Assembly (NCBI GenBank): GCA_030653935.1 | Contig: JAURYL010000087.1 | Coordinates: 56,413 to 120,412, forward strand | DNA from: Pseudomonadota bacterium | GTDB taxonomy: Bacteria > Pseudomonadota > Gammaproteobacteria > Burkholderiales > Thiobacillaceae | DNA length: 64,000 nt | Reading direction: 5' to 3' | Part shown: piece by piece, positions 16,421 through 23,967 of the stretch | Layout: every line of letters starts with the position of its first letter | Position numbering within the stretch: the stretch's first letter is position 1 | The notes under the pieces: generated by a model | Told to the model about the DNA's origin: nothing | Database searches by the model: none | Seen by the model: only the letters and a program-made list of their open reading frames with translations | Translations under genes and position numbers: made by a program

Positions 16421-17643
16421 TCAGTCTGGCCGGACGCGACATCCTGCATTCCTGGGGCAAGTTCGTCTTCACCGGGGTGGGGCTGGGGCTGCTGATCGGC
16501 GTCACCCTGACCATGGCCGGGGTGTATCGCGGCATGGTGGACGATGCCAAGGCGTTACTCGACAACAGCGGCGCCGACCTGTGGGTGGTGCAGCAGGACA
16601 CCCTCGGGCCGTATGCTGAGTCCTCCAGCCTGTACGACGACACTTATCGCGGCATCCTCGGCATGAAGGGGGTGGCGCGCGCGGCCAACATCACCTACCT
16701 GAACATGCAAGTGCGCAGGACGGGCGGAGAAGGCCAACAGCATGAGCAAAAGGACGTGCGCGCGATGGTGGTCGGCATCGTGCCCGGCGGCCCTGGCGAG
16801 CCGGGCCAGCCCGGCTATCTCGTCGCCGGCCGGCAGATCACGCGCGGCCACTACGAGGCGGTGGCCGACATCGCCACCGGCTTCAAGCTGGGTGAACGCA
16901 TCCGCATCCGCCGCAACGAATACCGGGTGGTCGGGCTGACCCGGCGCATGGTGTCTTCCGGCGGCGATCCCATGGTGTTCGTGCCATTGAAGGACGCGCA
17001 GGAAGCACAGTTCCTCAAGGACAACGACGCGATCGTGCGGCAACGCGCCCGCACCGCCGAAAACCCGGCACTGAACCGGCCCGGTGTGCCGGGTGTGCTG
17101 GATGCGGTGCTCGCCTCGCAAAGCGTCAACCCGTTCGTCAACGCCGTGCTGGTGCGGATCAAACCGGGCTTCGACCCGGAGGCGGTGGCTGAACCCATCC
17201 GCCGCTGGCAGCGCCTGACGGTGTTCACCCGCGCGCAGATGGAAGAAATCCTGATCGCCAAGCTGATCGCCACTTCGGCCCGGCAGATCGGCATGTTTTT
17301 GGTGATCCTGGCCATCGTCAGCGCGGCCATCGTCGCCTTCATCATCTACACGCTGACCCTGGGCAAGATTCGCGAGATCGCGGTGTTGAAGCTGATCGGC
17401 ACCAAGAACCGCACCATCGCCGGGATGATCCTGCAACAGGCGGTGGGCCTCGGGCTGATCGGCTTCGTGGTGGGCAAGGTCGCCGCCACCTTCTGGGCGC
17501 CGTTTTTCCCCAAATATGTATTGCTTGAAGCGGGTGACGCGGCGCGCGGTTTCGCCGCCGTGATGGTGATCTGCGTACTGGCCAGCGTGCTGGCCATCCG
17601 CGCCGCGCTCAAGGTCGACCCGGCGGAGGCCATCGGTGGATAA
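16417..17643 (+). CDS. ABC transporter permease, FtsX/MacB type
   Basis: 408 residues with TM1 near 15-37 (FTGVGLGLLIGVTLTMAGVY), a large periplasmic domain about 45-280, and three C-terminal helices (about 283-310, 335-360, 375-400). The order TM1-domain-TM2-4 is that of MacB/FtsX-type permeases. The GTG start at 16417 overlaps the adaptor stop (GTGA). It works with the separately encoded ATPase just downstream. The substrate is unknown; the TetR repressor suggests a toxic compound or lipid. Confidence 0.88.
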   Translation: MISLAGRDILHSWGKFVFTGVGLGLLIGVTLTMAGVYRGMVDDAKALLDNSGADLWVVQQDTLGPYAESSSLYDDTYRGILGMKGVARAANITYLNMQVRRTGGEGQQHEQKDVRAMVVGIVPGGPGEPGQPGYLVAGRQITRGHYEAVADIATGFKLGERIRIRRNEYRVVGLTRRMVSSGGDPMVFVPLKDAQEAQFLKDNDAIVRQRARTAENPALNRPGVPGVLDAVLASQSVNPFVNAVLVRIKPGFDPEAVAEPIRRWQRLTVFTRAQMEEILIAKLIATSARQIGMFLVILAIVSAAIVAFIIYTLTLGKIREIAVLKLIGTKNRTIAGMILQQAVGLGLIGFVVGKVAATFWAPFFPKYVLLEAGDAARGFAAVMVICVLASVLAIRAALKVDPAEAIGG

Positions 17644-18358
17644 GAACATGTCAGAACGCTACAACCAGGGCATCCGCATCGAAGGCCTGACCAAGCGCTA
17701 CGGCGCGGGTGATACCGCCGTCGATGCGCTCAAGGGCGTGGACATGCAGGTGGCACCGGGCGAGGTTGTCGGCCTGATCGGCCCCTCCGGCTCGGGCAAG
17801 AGCACGCTGCTCAAGTGCCTGGGCGCGGTCATCGAACCCAGCGCCGGGCGCATGACCCTGGGCGAGCAGATCATCTATGAAGACGCCTGGAAGATTCCCG
17901 ACCTGCGCGCGCTACGCCGCGACAAGATCGGCTTCGTGTTCCAGGCGCCCTACCTGATTCCCTTCCTCGACGTGACCGACAACGTCGCTCTGCTGCCCAT
18001 GCTTGCAGGCCGCCCCAATGCTGAATCGCGCAAACGGGCGCTGGAATTGCTGGAGGCGCTCGACGTCGGCCATCGCGCCCGCGCCATGCCGTCGCAACTC
18101 TCCGGCGGTGAACAGCAACGCGTGGCCATCGCCCGCGCCCTGGTCAACCGGCCGCCGGTGATCCTGGCCGACGAGCCCACCGCGCCGCTGGACAGCGAGC
18201 GCGCGCTGACCGTGATCCACCTCCTGGAAGACATGGCACGCCAGTTTTCCACCGCGATCATCGTCGTCACCCACGACGAGAAAATCATCCCGACCTTCAA
18301 ACGCATCTACACCATCCGCGACGGACGTACCCACGAGGAAGCGGGCGAGGGCCGTTAG
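17636..18358 (+). CDS. ABC transporter ATPase, MacB/LolD-like
   Basis: 240 residues with Walker [11 protein letters not shown]-loop FVFQAPYLIPF, signature [15 protein letters not shown], Walker B VILADEPTAPLD and H-loop VTHDEKI. In the usual DEPTGALD, Gly is replaced by Ala and Ala by Pro here. The GTG at 17636 is preferred because GGAGG lies 6 nt upstream; an ATG at 17648 is the alternative. It overlaps the permease stop by 8 bp. Its last 20 codons are duplicated as a fragment at 22810-22911. Confidence 0.92.
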   Translation: MDKNMSERYNQGIRIEGLTKRYGAGDTAVDALKGVDMQVAPGEVVGLIGPSGSGKSTLLKCLGAVIEPSAGRMTLGEQIIYEDAWKIPDLRALRRDKIGFVFQAPYLIPFLDVTDNVALLPMLAGRPNAESRKRALELLEALDVGHRARAMPSQLSGGEQQRVAIARALVNRPPVILADEPTAPLDSERALTVIHLLEDMARQFSTAIIVVTHDEKIIPTFKRIYTIRDGRTHEEAGEGR

Positions 18359-18387
18359 TTTGAAGACAAAGCAGAGGGCAGGAAGCC

Positions 18388-18441
18388 ATGAAGTTGAATC
18401 GCTCCATGAAGTCGAACCGTTCCATGAAGTTGAATCGTTAT
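18388..18441 (+). repeat. Three 18-bp tandem repeats that reiterate the start codon
   Basis: Units begin ATGAAGTTGAATCG at 18388, 18406 and 18424. Each unit restarts with ATG in frame, so the outer-membrane factor gene has three possible starts in series. Only the first has a ribosome binding site (CAGGAAGCC). Confidence 0.85.
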
Positions 18442-19908
18442 TACCCCCTGTTGGGCATCGCGTTCCTGGCCGGCTGCGCTTCCGGCCCCGATTTCAAGTC
18501 GCCCGCCGTGCCCGATGTGGCGGGCTATACCGTTTCGGCCTTGCCCGCACAGACTATCGCCGCGCCGACAGCACTGGGCGGCGCGCAACGTTTCGTCGCG
18601 GGCGCGCCCATCGCTGCCCAGTGGTGGCGGCAGTTCGGCTCGGCCAGGCTGAACGCCCTCATCGACGAGGCGCTGCGCGCCAACCCCACCCTGGAGGCCG
18701 CCCAGGCCACCTTGCGCCAGGCCCGGCACAACTACGAGGCACTGGCTGGAACTACGCGATACCCCCAGGCAAACGCCAATCTCGGCGCGCAACGCCAGGG
18801 CACCAACAATGCCGCCGCCGGCATGCCCGGGGGTGAGCGTACCTACAACCTGGTCAACGCCAGCGTGGCGGTGAGTTATGACCTCGACCTCGCCCGCGGC
18901 AACCGGCGCGCGCTGGAAGCCCTGGCGGCGCAAACCGACCATCAGCGCTACCAGCTCGAAGCGGCGCGCCTGACCCTGATCGGTAACCTGGTCACCACGG
19001 CCGTCATTCAAGCGCAACTGGCCGGGCAGATCGAGGCCAGCGCGGCCATCCTGGCTGCCCAGGAGGAATACCTGGCATTGACCCGCAAGCGCCTGATGCT
19101 GGGCGCGGCCTCCGAACGGGACGTGCTGACGCTGCAAACCCAGGTGGAACAGACCCGCGCCGGGCTGCCGCCGTTGCGCCAGCGACTGGAACAGAATCGC
19201 CATCTATTGGCCACGCTCGCCGGCCAGCCGCCTGGCACGGCGACCCTGCCGCAACTCGCCTTGACCCATTTCACCCTGGCCGACTTCACCCTGCCCGACG
19301 AATTGCCTGTCAGCCTGCCCTCCGAACTGACCCGTAGACGTCCGGACATCCAGGCCGCCGAGGCCCTGCTCGCCGCCGCCAGCGCACAACGCGGGGTGGC
19401 CGTGTCCAGGCTGTATCCGCGTATCGCACTGAACGCCAATCTCGGCGCCCAAGCTCTCACCGCGGCCAGCCTGTTCGATGGCGGCTCTCTGGTTTGGGGC
19501 CTGGCGGGACAGTTGGCGCAACCCCTGTTCAATCCCGGCCTGCGTGCCGAGGTGGGCGCCGCCGAAGCGGGATTCGACGCCGCCGCCGCCAACTACCGGC
19601 AAACCGTCCTGCAGGCGCTGCGCGAAGTCGCCGACGTGCTGCGCGCGCTTGATCACGACGCCCAGGCATTGGCCTCTCACGCCGCCGCCGATGCCGCCGC
19701 GCGGGAGGCACTGCGGCTGGTGCAACAGCACTATGCCCTGGGTGCATCCAGCTATCTCGAACTGCTCATCGCGCAGCAGCAAACCCAGCAGACTCGAATC
19801 AACCTCGTCGCGGCGCAGGCGCTGCGCCTGACCGACACCACCGCGCTGTATCAGGCCATGGGGGGTGGCTGGTCGCGGGACGCAGTCAGCCCGCGCGCTG
19901 GTATCTGA
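18388..19908 (+). CDS. NodT-type outer membrane efflux lipoprotein
   Basis: 506 residues; lipobox LAGC with the lipid-bearing Cys at residue 30 of the long form (18 from the third start). The OMF fold follows, with its internal duplication: WWRQFGSARLNALIDEALRANPTLEAAQATLRQA near the start and RRRPDIQAAEALLAAASAQRGVAVSRLYPRI near 315-345. It forms the outer-membrane exit duct for the adaptor/permease/ATPase set upstream. It is the last gene of the tetR-led operon, 29 bp after the ATPase. The N-terminal MKLNRSMKSNRSMKLNR is an 18-bp tandem repeat expansion. Confidence 0.9.
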   Translation: MKLNRSMKSNRSMKLNRYYPLLGIAFLAGCASGPDFKSPAVPDVAGYTVSALPAQTIAAPTALGGAQRFVAGAPIAAQWWRQFGSARLNALIDEALRANPTLEAAQATLRQARHNYEALAGTTRYPQANANLGAQRQGTNNAAAGMPGGERTYNLVNASVAVSYDLDLARGNRRALEALAAQTDHQRYQLEAARLTLIGNLVTTAVIQAQLAGQIEASAAILAAQEEYLALTRKRLMLGAASERDVLTLQTQVEQTRAGLPPLRQRLEQNRHLLATLAGQPPGTATLPQLALTHFTLADFTLPDELPVSLPSELTRRRPDIQAAEALLAAASAQRGVAVSRLYPRIALNANLGAQALTAASLFDGGSLVWGLAGQLAQPLFNPGLRAEVGAAEAGFDAAAANYRQTVLQALREVADVLRALDHDAQALASHAAADAAAREALRLVQQHYALGASSYLELLIAQQQTQQTRINLVAAQALRLTDTTALYQAMGGGWSRDAVSPRAGI

Positions 19909-19970
19909 AAGAGCTGATGTTGCCCGGCGACAGCGTAGCGCCGATGGCGGCGCCGGGGTGTCCTCACGAT

Positions 19971-20072
19971 GTGGTCAGCATCATCGCCGGCACGGTGGTC
20001 GTTCTTACCCTCACCGTCACCGACAACAAGGGCCTCAAGTCCAGCGACGAAATGAAGGTCACCGTGAAGTGA
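19971..20072 (+). pseudogene. 3' fragment of a second PKD-protease gene
   Basis: The plus strand from 19971 reads VVSIIAGTVVVLTLTVTDNK, then GLKSSDEMKVTVK and a stop. This matches the last residues of the subtilisin at 8273-9898 (GTVVTLTLTVSDNQ, GLKSSDGILVTVK) with a few changes. There is no start codon and nothing homologous upstream. It is the remnant of a deleted paralogue, lying just before regulated site B in the same way that the intact protease region lies near site A. Confidence 0.7.
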
Positions 20073-20141
20073 CTCACTCCCCCCTCCGGCAACCGGCCCG
20101 TAGCCGCAAATTGCGTTGAAGGAACGTGCCCCTCCTGTAGC

Positions 20142-20206
20142 GCGAAACAACCTGAAACAAGCTGTGGCGGCGGGGTAATTCCGGGGAAATGGCCGCGCGG
20201 AATACT
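20142..20206 (+). promoter_or_regulatory. Direct-repeat operator and promoter, site B
   Basis: GCGAAACAACCTGAAACAAG plus CTGT at 20142-20165, GGGGTAA, then the -10 AATACT at 20201-20206. Spacing from motif to -10 equals that of site A to the base. It drives the Gly-rich secreted protein at 20289 and perhaps the cytochrome, TetR-like and pldA genes after it. Confidence 0.65.
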
Positions 20207-20288
20207 GTTTTCCACCAACCGCCTTGGCACCCGCCAAGGAAGGTTGGCGGCAAATCCCTTATCGATTGCACTACACAGGAGATTCATC

Positions 20289-20609
20289 ATGAACAAGAGC
20301 AAATCCCTCATCGCGGCCTTCGCCACCCTTCTTGCCATCGGCATGACCCTCGACGCCGAAGCACGCGGCGGTGGCGGTGGTGGCGGCGGCATGGGTGGCG
20401 GCCAGGGTTCCGGCCAGATGGGTAGCATGGGCGGCGGCCAAGGTTCCGGCGACATGACCCGGACTCGCACCCGCGATGGCTCACAGTCCGGCGACATGAC
20501 ACGCACGCGTACCCGCGATGGCTCGCAATCCGGCGACATGCAGCAGAACCGCGAGATGCGTCAGGAAAACCGCCAGACCGGGCAGGACAGCATCATCGTG
20601 TCGCAATAA
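20289..20609 (+). CDS. Small secreted Gly/Met-rich repeat protein
   Basis: 106 residues: signal peptide (about 1-24, SLIAAFATLLAIGMTLDAEA), a Gly run, GGGQGSGQM-type repeats, two exact copies of SGDMTRTRTRDGSQ, and a polar tail. The ATG at 20289 follows CACAGGAGATTCATC; an in-frame start at 20244 lacks one. Promoter site B lies about 83 bp upstream. The Met/Gly content recalls metal-handling or disordered periplasmic proteins, but nothing proves this. It parallels the Glu-Arg repeat protein behind site A: same promoter, same size, unrelated sequence. Confidence 0.7.
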   Translation: MNKSKSLIAAFATLLAIGMTLDAEARGGGGGGGGMGGGQGSGQMGSMGGGQGSGDMTRTRTRDGSQSGDMTRTRTRDGSQSGDMQQNREMRQENRQTGQDSIIVSQ

Positions 20610-20679
20610 GTGTGACCAGCCGGCGTGGCGGGCAAATACGTTCACCACGCCCCTCCGTTTCCAGCAACGAGGCTTCCAT

Positions 20680-21123
20680 ATGAACAACCCATATCGCTTC
20701 CATCTCGCCGCCGCGCTTTGCCTGGCGCTCACCGCCATCGGCGCAACCGGCGCACAAGCGGCCGAGCCGCTCGCCCTGCGGAAAGTCATGCGTGACCTGG
20801 GCAGCAACATGCAGACCATCACCGACGGCATTTCCCGTGAAGACTGGGAACTGGTGGAAAAAACCGCGCCGCTGATCGCCGACCACCCACAGCCGCCGCT
20901 TGCCGAAAAACTGCGCATCATGCGGTTCGTGGGCAGTGACATGGGCAAATACAAGGCGCATGACAGTGACACCCACGCCCAGGCGCAAGCGGTTGGCAAG
21001 GCCGCCAAAGCCGGGGATGGCGCGGGTGTCATCCTGGCCTTCCAGAAACTCCAGACCAGCTGTTACGACTGCCACCGTGAATTTCGCAAGCCATTCGTGA
21101 ACCATTTCTATGGCACGCGTTGA
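20680..21123 (+). CDS. Class II cytochrome c (c'/c556 type)
   Basis: 147 residues with a signal peptide (1-27, cleavage after AQA), a four-helix body (residues 30-130) and a single C-terminal haem motif CYDCH (about residues 128-132), the layout of cytochromes c' and c556. It acts in the periplasm; members carry electrons or bind NO/CO. A Met or open sixth site cannot be decided from sequence (LRKVMRDLGSNM offers Met). It lies 70 bp after the Gly-rich secreted gene and is probably controlled by site B. Confidence 0.88.
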   Translation: MNNPYRFHLAAALCLALTAIGATGAQAAEPLALRKVMRDLGSNMQTITDGISREDWELVEKTAPLIADHPQPPLAEKLRIMRFVGSDMGKYKAHDSDTHAQAQAVGKAAKAGDGAGVILAFQKLQTSCYDCHREFRKPFVNHFYGTR

Positions 21124-21138
21124 GCGCACAGGAGAGCG

Positions 21139-21729
21139 ATGATGAACAGCGACATGGGCCAATCTACCGGTCAATTCGCGCCGGCACATCTGGCGCAGTG
21201 GCTGGAAACCACGCGTTATTACCTGTTTGCCGATCTGGAAAGTGCTGCCAGCGCGAACACGCTGCCGCAATTACGACAGGACAGTCACGGCGCCCAGACC
21301 CACTTCATCGCGCGAGTGCGCGGGAGGTTGTTGCGTCTGCTGAAGCGGCCCCCCACCGGCAGGGAAAACACGCTCCAGGAACTTGAGCGCGCCTTCTATT
21401 CGCAGGTTACCTTCATCGCGCTCAACCCCGCTGTTCCCCGGCGCATGCTGGGCTGGCTGCGCGACGGCGATGCGCGTCTCCAGCGGCGTATCCAGCGGGT
21501 CATCGACCACTATGTGTCGCGCCTTTCCGGAATCATCGAACGGGGCAAGCGGCAAGGCGCCATCAGAGCCGACATCAATCCGCGTTCCGCCGCCATGCGC
21601 TTCGTCGCCATGATCCAGGCTCTGGTACTCAAGGCGGATGCAGGCCTGCATCCGCGTGAGGGATTGTTCCGGGCAGCCACCACCGCCTTTGCCCTTTTCC
21701 GGGCGGACCTTGCCGCGTCGGCACAGTGA
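21139..21729 (+). CDS. TetR-type ligand-binding domain protein lacking a recognisable HTH
   Basis: 196 residues. The second half (PRRMLGWLRDGDARLQRRIQ...IIERGKRQGAIRADINP...ALVLKA) aligns by eye with the C-terminal domain of the TetR protein at 14550-15212 (PRMMFGELQRAD...LIEQGKASGEIAAEVDT...GLVMQS). The first 75 residues show no TetR HTH signature. The ATG at 21139 follows ACAGGAGAGCG. The stop overlaps pldA by GTGA, so the two are coupled. It may be a ligand-binding antagonist or decaying regulator. An earlier start bringing in a HTH is excluded by the cytochrome gene 15 bp upstream. Confidence 0.6.
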   Translation: MMNSDMGQSTGQFAPAHLAQWLETTRYYLFADLESAASANTLPQLRQDSHGAQTHFIARVRGRLLRLLKRPPTGRENTLQELERAFYSQVTFIALNPAVPRRMLGWLRDGDARLQRRIQRVIDHYVSRLSGIIERGKRQGAIRADINPRSAAMRFVAMIQALVLKADAGLHPREGLFRAATTAFALFRADLAASAQ

Positions 21730-22754
21730 AACAGGTCAAACGACTGATCGCTTCCGCCATGGCGGCATGGCTATGTGGCGCCTTGCCGAGCCTGGGAGCG
21801 CACGCCTCCCCGCTGGCCAATTGGCAAACCTGTGCCGCCACCGGCAATGATGCCGAGCGGCTGGCTTGCTACGACCAGTTGGCAGGGAAGATGCCATCGC
21901 GGCCCACAATGCAGGCAATCGCGATGCAACGTACAACCCCTGAAGCACGCCGGGTTTCGCCGTTATCGCAGAATTGGGAACTGGATGACGACGCCAAGCA
22001 GGGCACCTTCCGGCTCAAGCCCCACGCCCCCAATTACTTTCTTCCGGTCAAGTACAGCGACTCGCCCAACAACACCCCGTTGCAAGGAACCTTGCTGCAA
22101 TCCAGTCAGGGCCTGGAGCCAATCGAGGCCAAATTCCAGTTGAGCTTCAAGGCCAAGGCGGTGGAAGGCCCGTTCAATGCGAACAGCGATTTATGGGTGG
22201 GTTTCACCGGGACATCCTATTGGCAGATGTACAACAGCAATGGTTCTTCGCCGTTCCGCGAGTCGAACTATGAACCGGAGGCGATGCTGGTATTTCGCAC
22301 GAACTACGACCTGGCGGGTTTGACAGGACGTTTCATCAACCTTGGCCTGGTGCATCAGTCCAACGGCCGCCCGGAAGGACTGTCGCGCAGTTGGAACCGG
22401 ATATACGCGCAGTTTGGGTTGGAACGTGGCAACTTTGCTGTGCTGATTCGTCCCTGGTATCGAATCCCGGAAGACGCGGCCAATGACGACAACCCCGATA
22501 TCGAAGACTACCTGGGCAACGGCGACCTGCTGGCCATCTACAAGGATGGCGGCAGTACTTATTCGCTGTTGCTGCGCAACAACCTGAAAAGCACAGCCAA
22601 CCGCGGCGCGATCCAGGCGAGTTGGAGTTTCCCGCTGCATGGCCGGCTCAATGGCTATGTCCAATATTTCAATGGTTACGGCGAATCACTCATCGACTAC
22701 AACCACCGTCAGCAATCCATCGGCATCGGCGTGAGCCTGAAAGATTGGATGTAG
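21726..22754 (+). CDS. pldA: Outer membrane phospholipase A (PldA)
   Basis: 342 residues with a signal peptide (cleavage after AHA, about residue 27) and a 12-strand barrel. The OMPLA active-site motif is visible near residue 208 as GLVHQSNGRPEG (His and Ser) followed by SRSWNRIY (Asn). A YYxxK-type N-terminal plug and family strands (NYFLPVKYSDSPNNTP, DLWVGFTGTSYWQMYN) agree. It hydrolyses phospholipids misplaced in the outer leaflet. The GTG start at 21726 overlaps the upstream stop. It is the last gene of the site B cluster. Confidence 0.92.
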   Translation: MKQVKRLIASAMAAWLCGALPSLGAHASPLANWQTCAATGNDAERLACYDQLAGKMPSRPTMQAIAMQRTTPEARRVSPLSQNWELDDDAKQGTFRLKPHAPNYFLPVKYSDSPNNTPLQGTLLQSSQGLEPIEAKFQLSFKAKAVEGPFNANSDLWVGFTGTSYWQMYNSNGSSPFRESNYEPEAMLVFRTNYDLAGLTGRFINLGLVHQSNGRPEGLSRSWNRIYAQFGLERGNFAVLIRPWYRIPEDAANDDNPDIEDYLGNGDLLAIYKDGGSTYSLLLRNNLKSTANRGAIQASWSFPLHGRLNGYVQYFNGYGESLIDYNHRQQSIGIGVSLKDWM

Positions 22755-22809
22755 GGATACCGTCGCGTCCTGTGCCAATCTCGCGCCCCATTCTTTTCCA
22801 GGAATTCGA

Positions 22810-22911
22810 ATGAACCTCCCCACCTTCAAGCGCATCTATCACATCCGCGATGGACGGACTTATGAGGAGGCGGGGGAAGGCCGGCGCCACCTAGGCCACC
22901 TCATCGCCTAA
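22810..22911 (+). pseudogene. 3' fragment of a second ABC ATPase gene
   Basis: ATG at 22810 opens a 33-codon frame reading LPTFKRIYHIRDGRTYEEAG, then EGR and an extra tail. This matches the last residues of the ATPase at 17636-18358 (IPTFKRIYTIRDGRTHEEAGEGR) and then differs. There is no nucleotide-binding core. It is taken as the remnant of a deleted duplicate of the efflux operon, and with the PKD fragment at 19971 it brackets the site B cluster. Confidence 0.65.
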
Positions 22912-22928
22912 ATATAAGATTTCGTTGA

Positions 22929-22934
22929 TATAAT
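22929..22934 (+). promoter_or_regulatory. TATAAT -10 box upstream of fmdB
   Basis: Perfect TATAAT 44 bp before the fmdB start in an A/T-rich stretch that contrasts with the GC-rich surroundings. The -35 region is not clear. Confidence 0.45.
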
Positions 22935-22977
22935 CCGCGCCTAATTGCGTCTACTCTCGCGTTCAGGAGACCCCCCC

Positions 22978-23226
22978 ATGCCGATCTACGCTTACAAATG
23001 TTCCGCCTGCGGCCATGAAGATGATGTCATGCAGAAAATGAGCGACAGCCCGCTCGATACCTGCCCCGCCTGCGGCCAGGCCACCTACGCCAAGCAACTC
23101 ACCGCCGCCGGCTTCCATCTCAAGGGCAACGGCTATTACGCCACCGATTTCAAAAACAGCGGCAGTAAACCGGAAGCGCCCTCCCCCGCTTGTGGCACCG
23201 GTGCCTGCCCGGCCTGCGTCAGCTAA
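22978..23226 (+). CDS. FmdB-type zinc ribbon protein
   Basis: 82 residues beginning MPIYAYKCSACGHEDDVMQK, the invariant FmdB start, with two CxxC pairs (residues 8-11 and 32-35) forming a zinc ribbon. The C-terminal Cys-rich tail (GTGACPACVS) is an extra pair. Role is uncertain in the family (putative regulatory). Start ATG at 22978 follows TTCAGGAGACC. It is followed by an intrinsic terminator, yet the order fmdB-DUF502-aspS is the usual one in betaproteobacteria. Confidence 0.88.
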   Translation: MPIYAYKCSACGHEDDVMQKMSDSPLDTCPACGQATYAKQLTAAGFHLKGNGYYATDFKNSGSKPEAPSPACGTGACPACVS

Positions 23227-23268
23227 CCACCACTGACGTGAACAGGGAGCCCGGCTCCCGACGAAACA

Positions 23269-23301
23269 GGGCGGAGAGGCTTCTCCGCCCTTCGTTTTGT
23301 T
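23269..23301 (+). terminator. Rho-independent terminator after fmdB
   Basis: 9-bp perfect stem GGGCGGAGA/TCTCCGCCC with a 4-nt loop and the T-rich tail TTCGTTTTGTT. It lies between fmdB and the DUF502 gene, so the latter probably has read-through or its own promoter. Confidence 0.8.
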
Positions 23302-23320
23302 CACGCCGCACAGGAATTCA

Positions 23321-23938
23321 ATGAAACGCTATTTCATTACCGGCCTGCTGATCTGGGTGCCGTTGGGCATCACGATCTGGGTGTTGTCCGCCCTGCTCGG
23401 GGCTATGGACCAGACCCTGCTGCTACTACCGGAACAATGGCGGCCACATTACTGGCTAGGTGTGCATATTCCCGGTCTCGGCGTGATTCTGACCGGCTTG
23501 GTAATCATCATCACCGGCCTGTTCGCCGCCAACCTGATCGGCCAGCGCATGGTGCGGTTCTGGGAAAGCCTGCTACAGCGCATCCCGGTGGTGAAATCCA
23601 TCTACGGCAGCGTCAAGCAGGTCTCCGATACCCTGTTCTCCGGCTCCGGCCAGGCGTTCAAAAAGGTGCTGCTGGTGCGCTATCCGCATCCGCAAGCCTG
23701 GTCGCTGGCATTCCAGACCAATGTCCCCGGCGAGGTCCGCGAAAACCTCGACGCGGAACATGTGGGGGTGTTCATTCCCACCACCCCCAGCCCGGTCAAC
23801 GGTTTTTATTTCTACGTGCGAAAAGACGAAACCATCGAGCTCGACATGAGCGTCGATACCGCGCTGAAAGCCATCGTTTCGATGGGGGTCGTCACCCCCA
23901 CCATGAAGTCGGAAGTAGCCAACTACCCCGGCGATTGA
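23321..23938 (+). CDS. DUF502 inner-membrane protein
   Basis: 205 residues with two N-terminal helices (about 5-28, GLLIWVPLGITIWVLSALLG, and 48-75, VILTGLVIIITGLFAANL). A conserved soluble domain follows (RIPVVKSIYGSVKQVSDTL, FIPTTPSPVNGFYFYV), typical of DUF502. Function is unknown in the family. The ATG at 23321 follows CAGGAATTCA. It is followed 29 bp later by aspS. Confidence 0.85.
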   Translation: MKRYFITGLLIWVPLGITIWVLSALLGAMDQTLLLLPEQWRPHYWLGVHIPGLGVILTGLVIIITGLFAANLIGQRMVRFWESLLQRIPVVKSIYGSVKQVSDTLFSGSGQAFKKVLLVRYPHPQAWSLAFQTNVPGEVRENLDAEHVGVFIPTTPSPVNGFYFYVRKDETIELDMSVDTALKAIVSMGVVTPTMKSEVANYPGD

Positions 23939-23967
23939 TCTCCATTTATTGATTAGCAGGATTCCTC

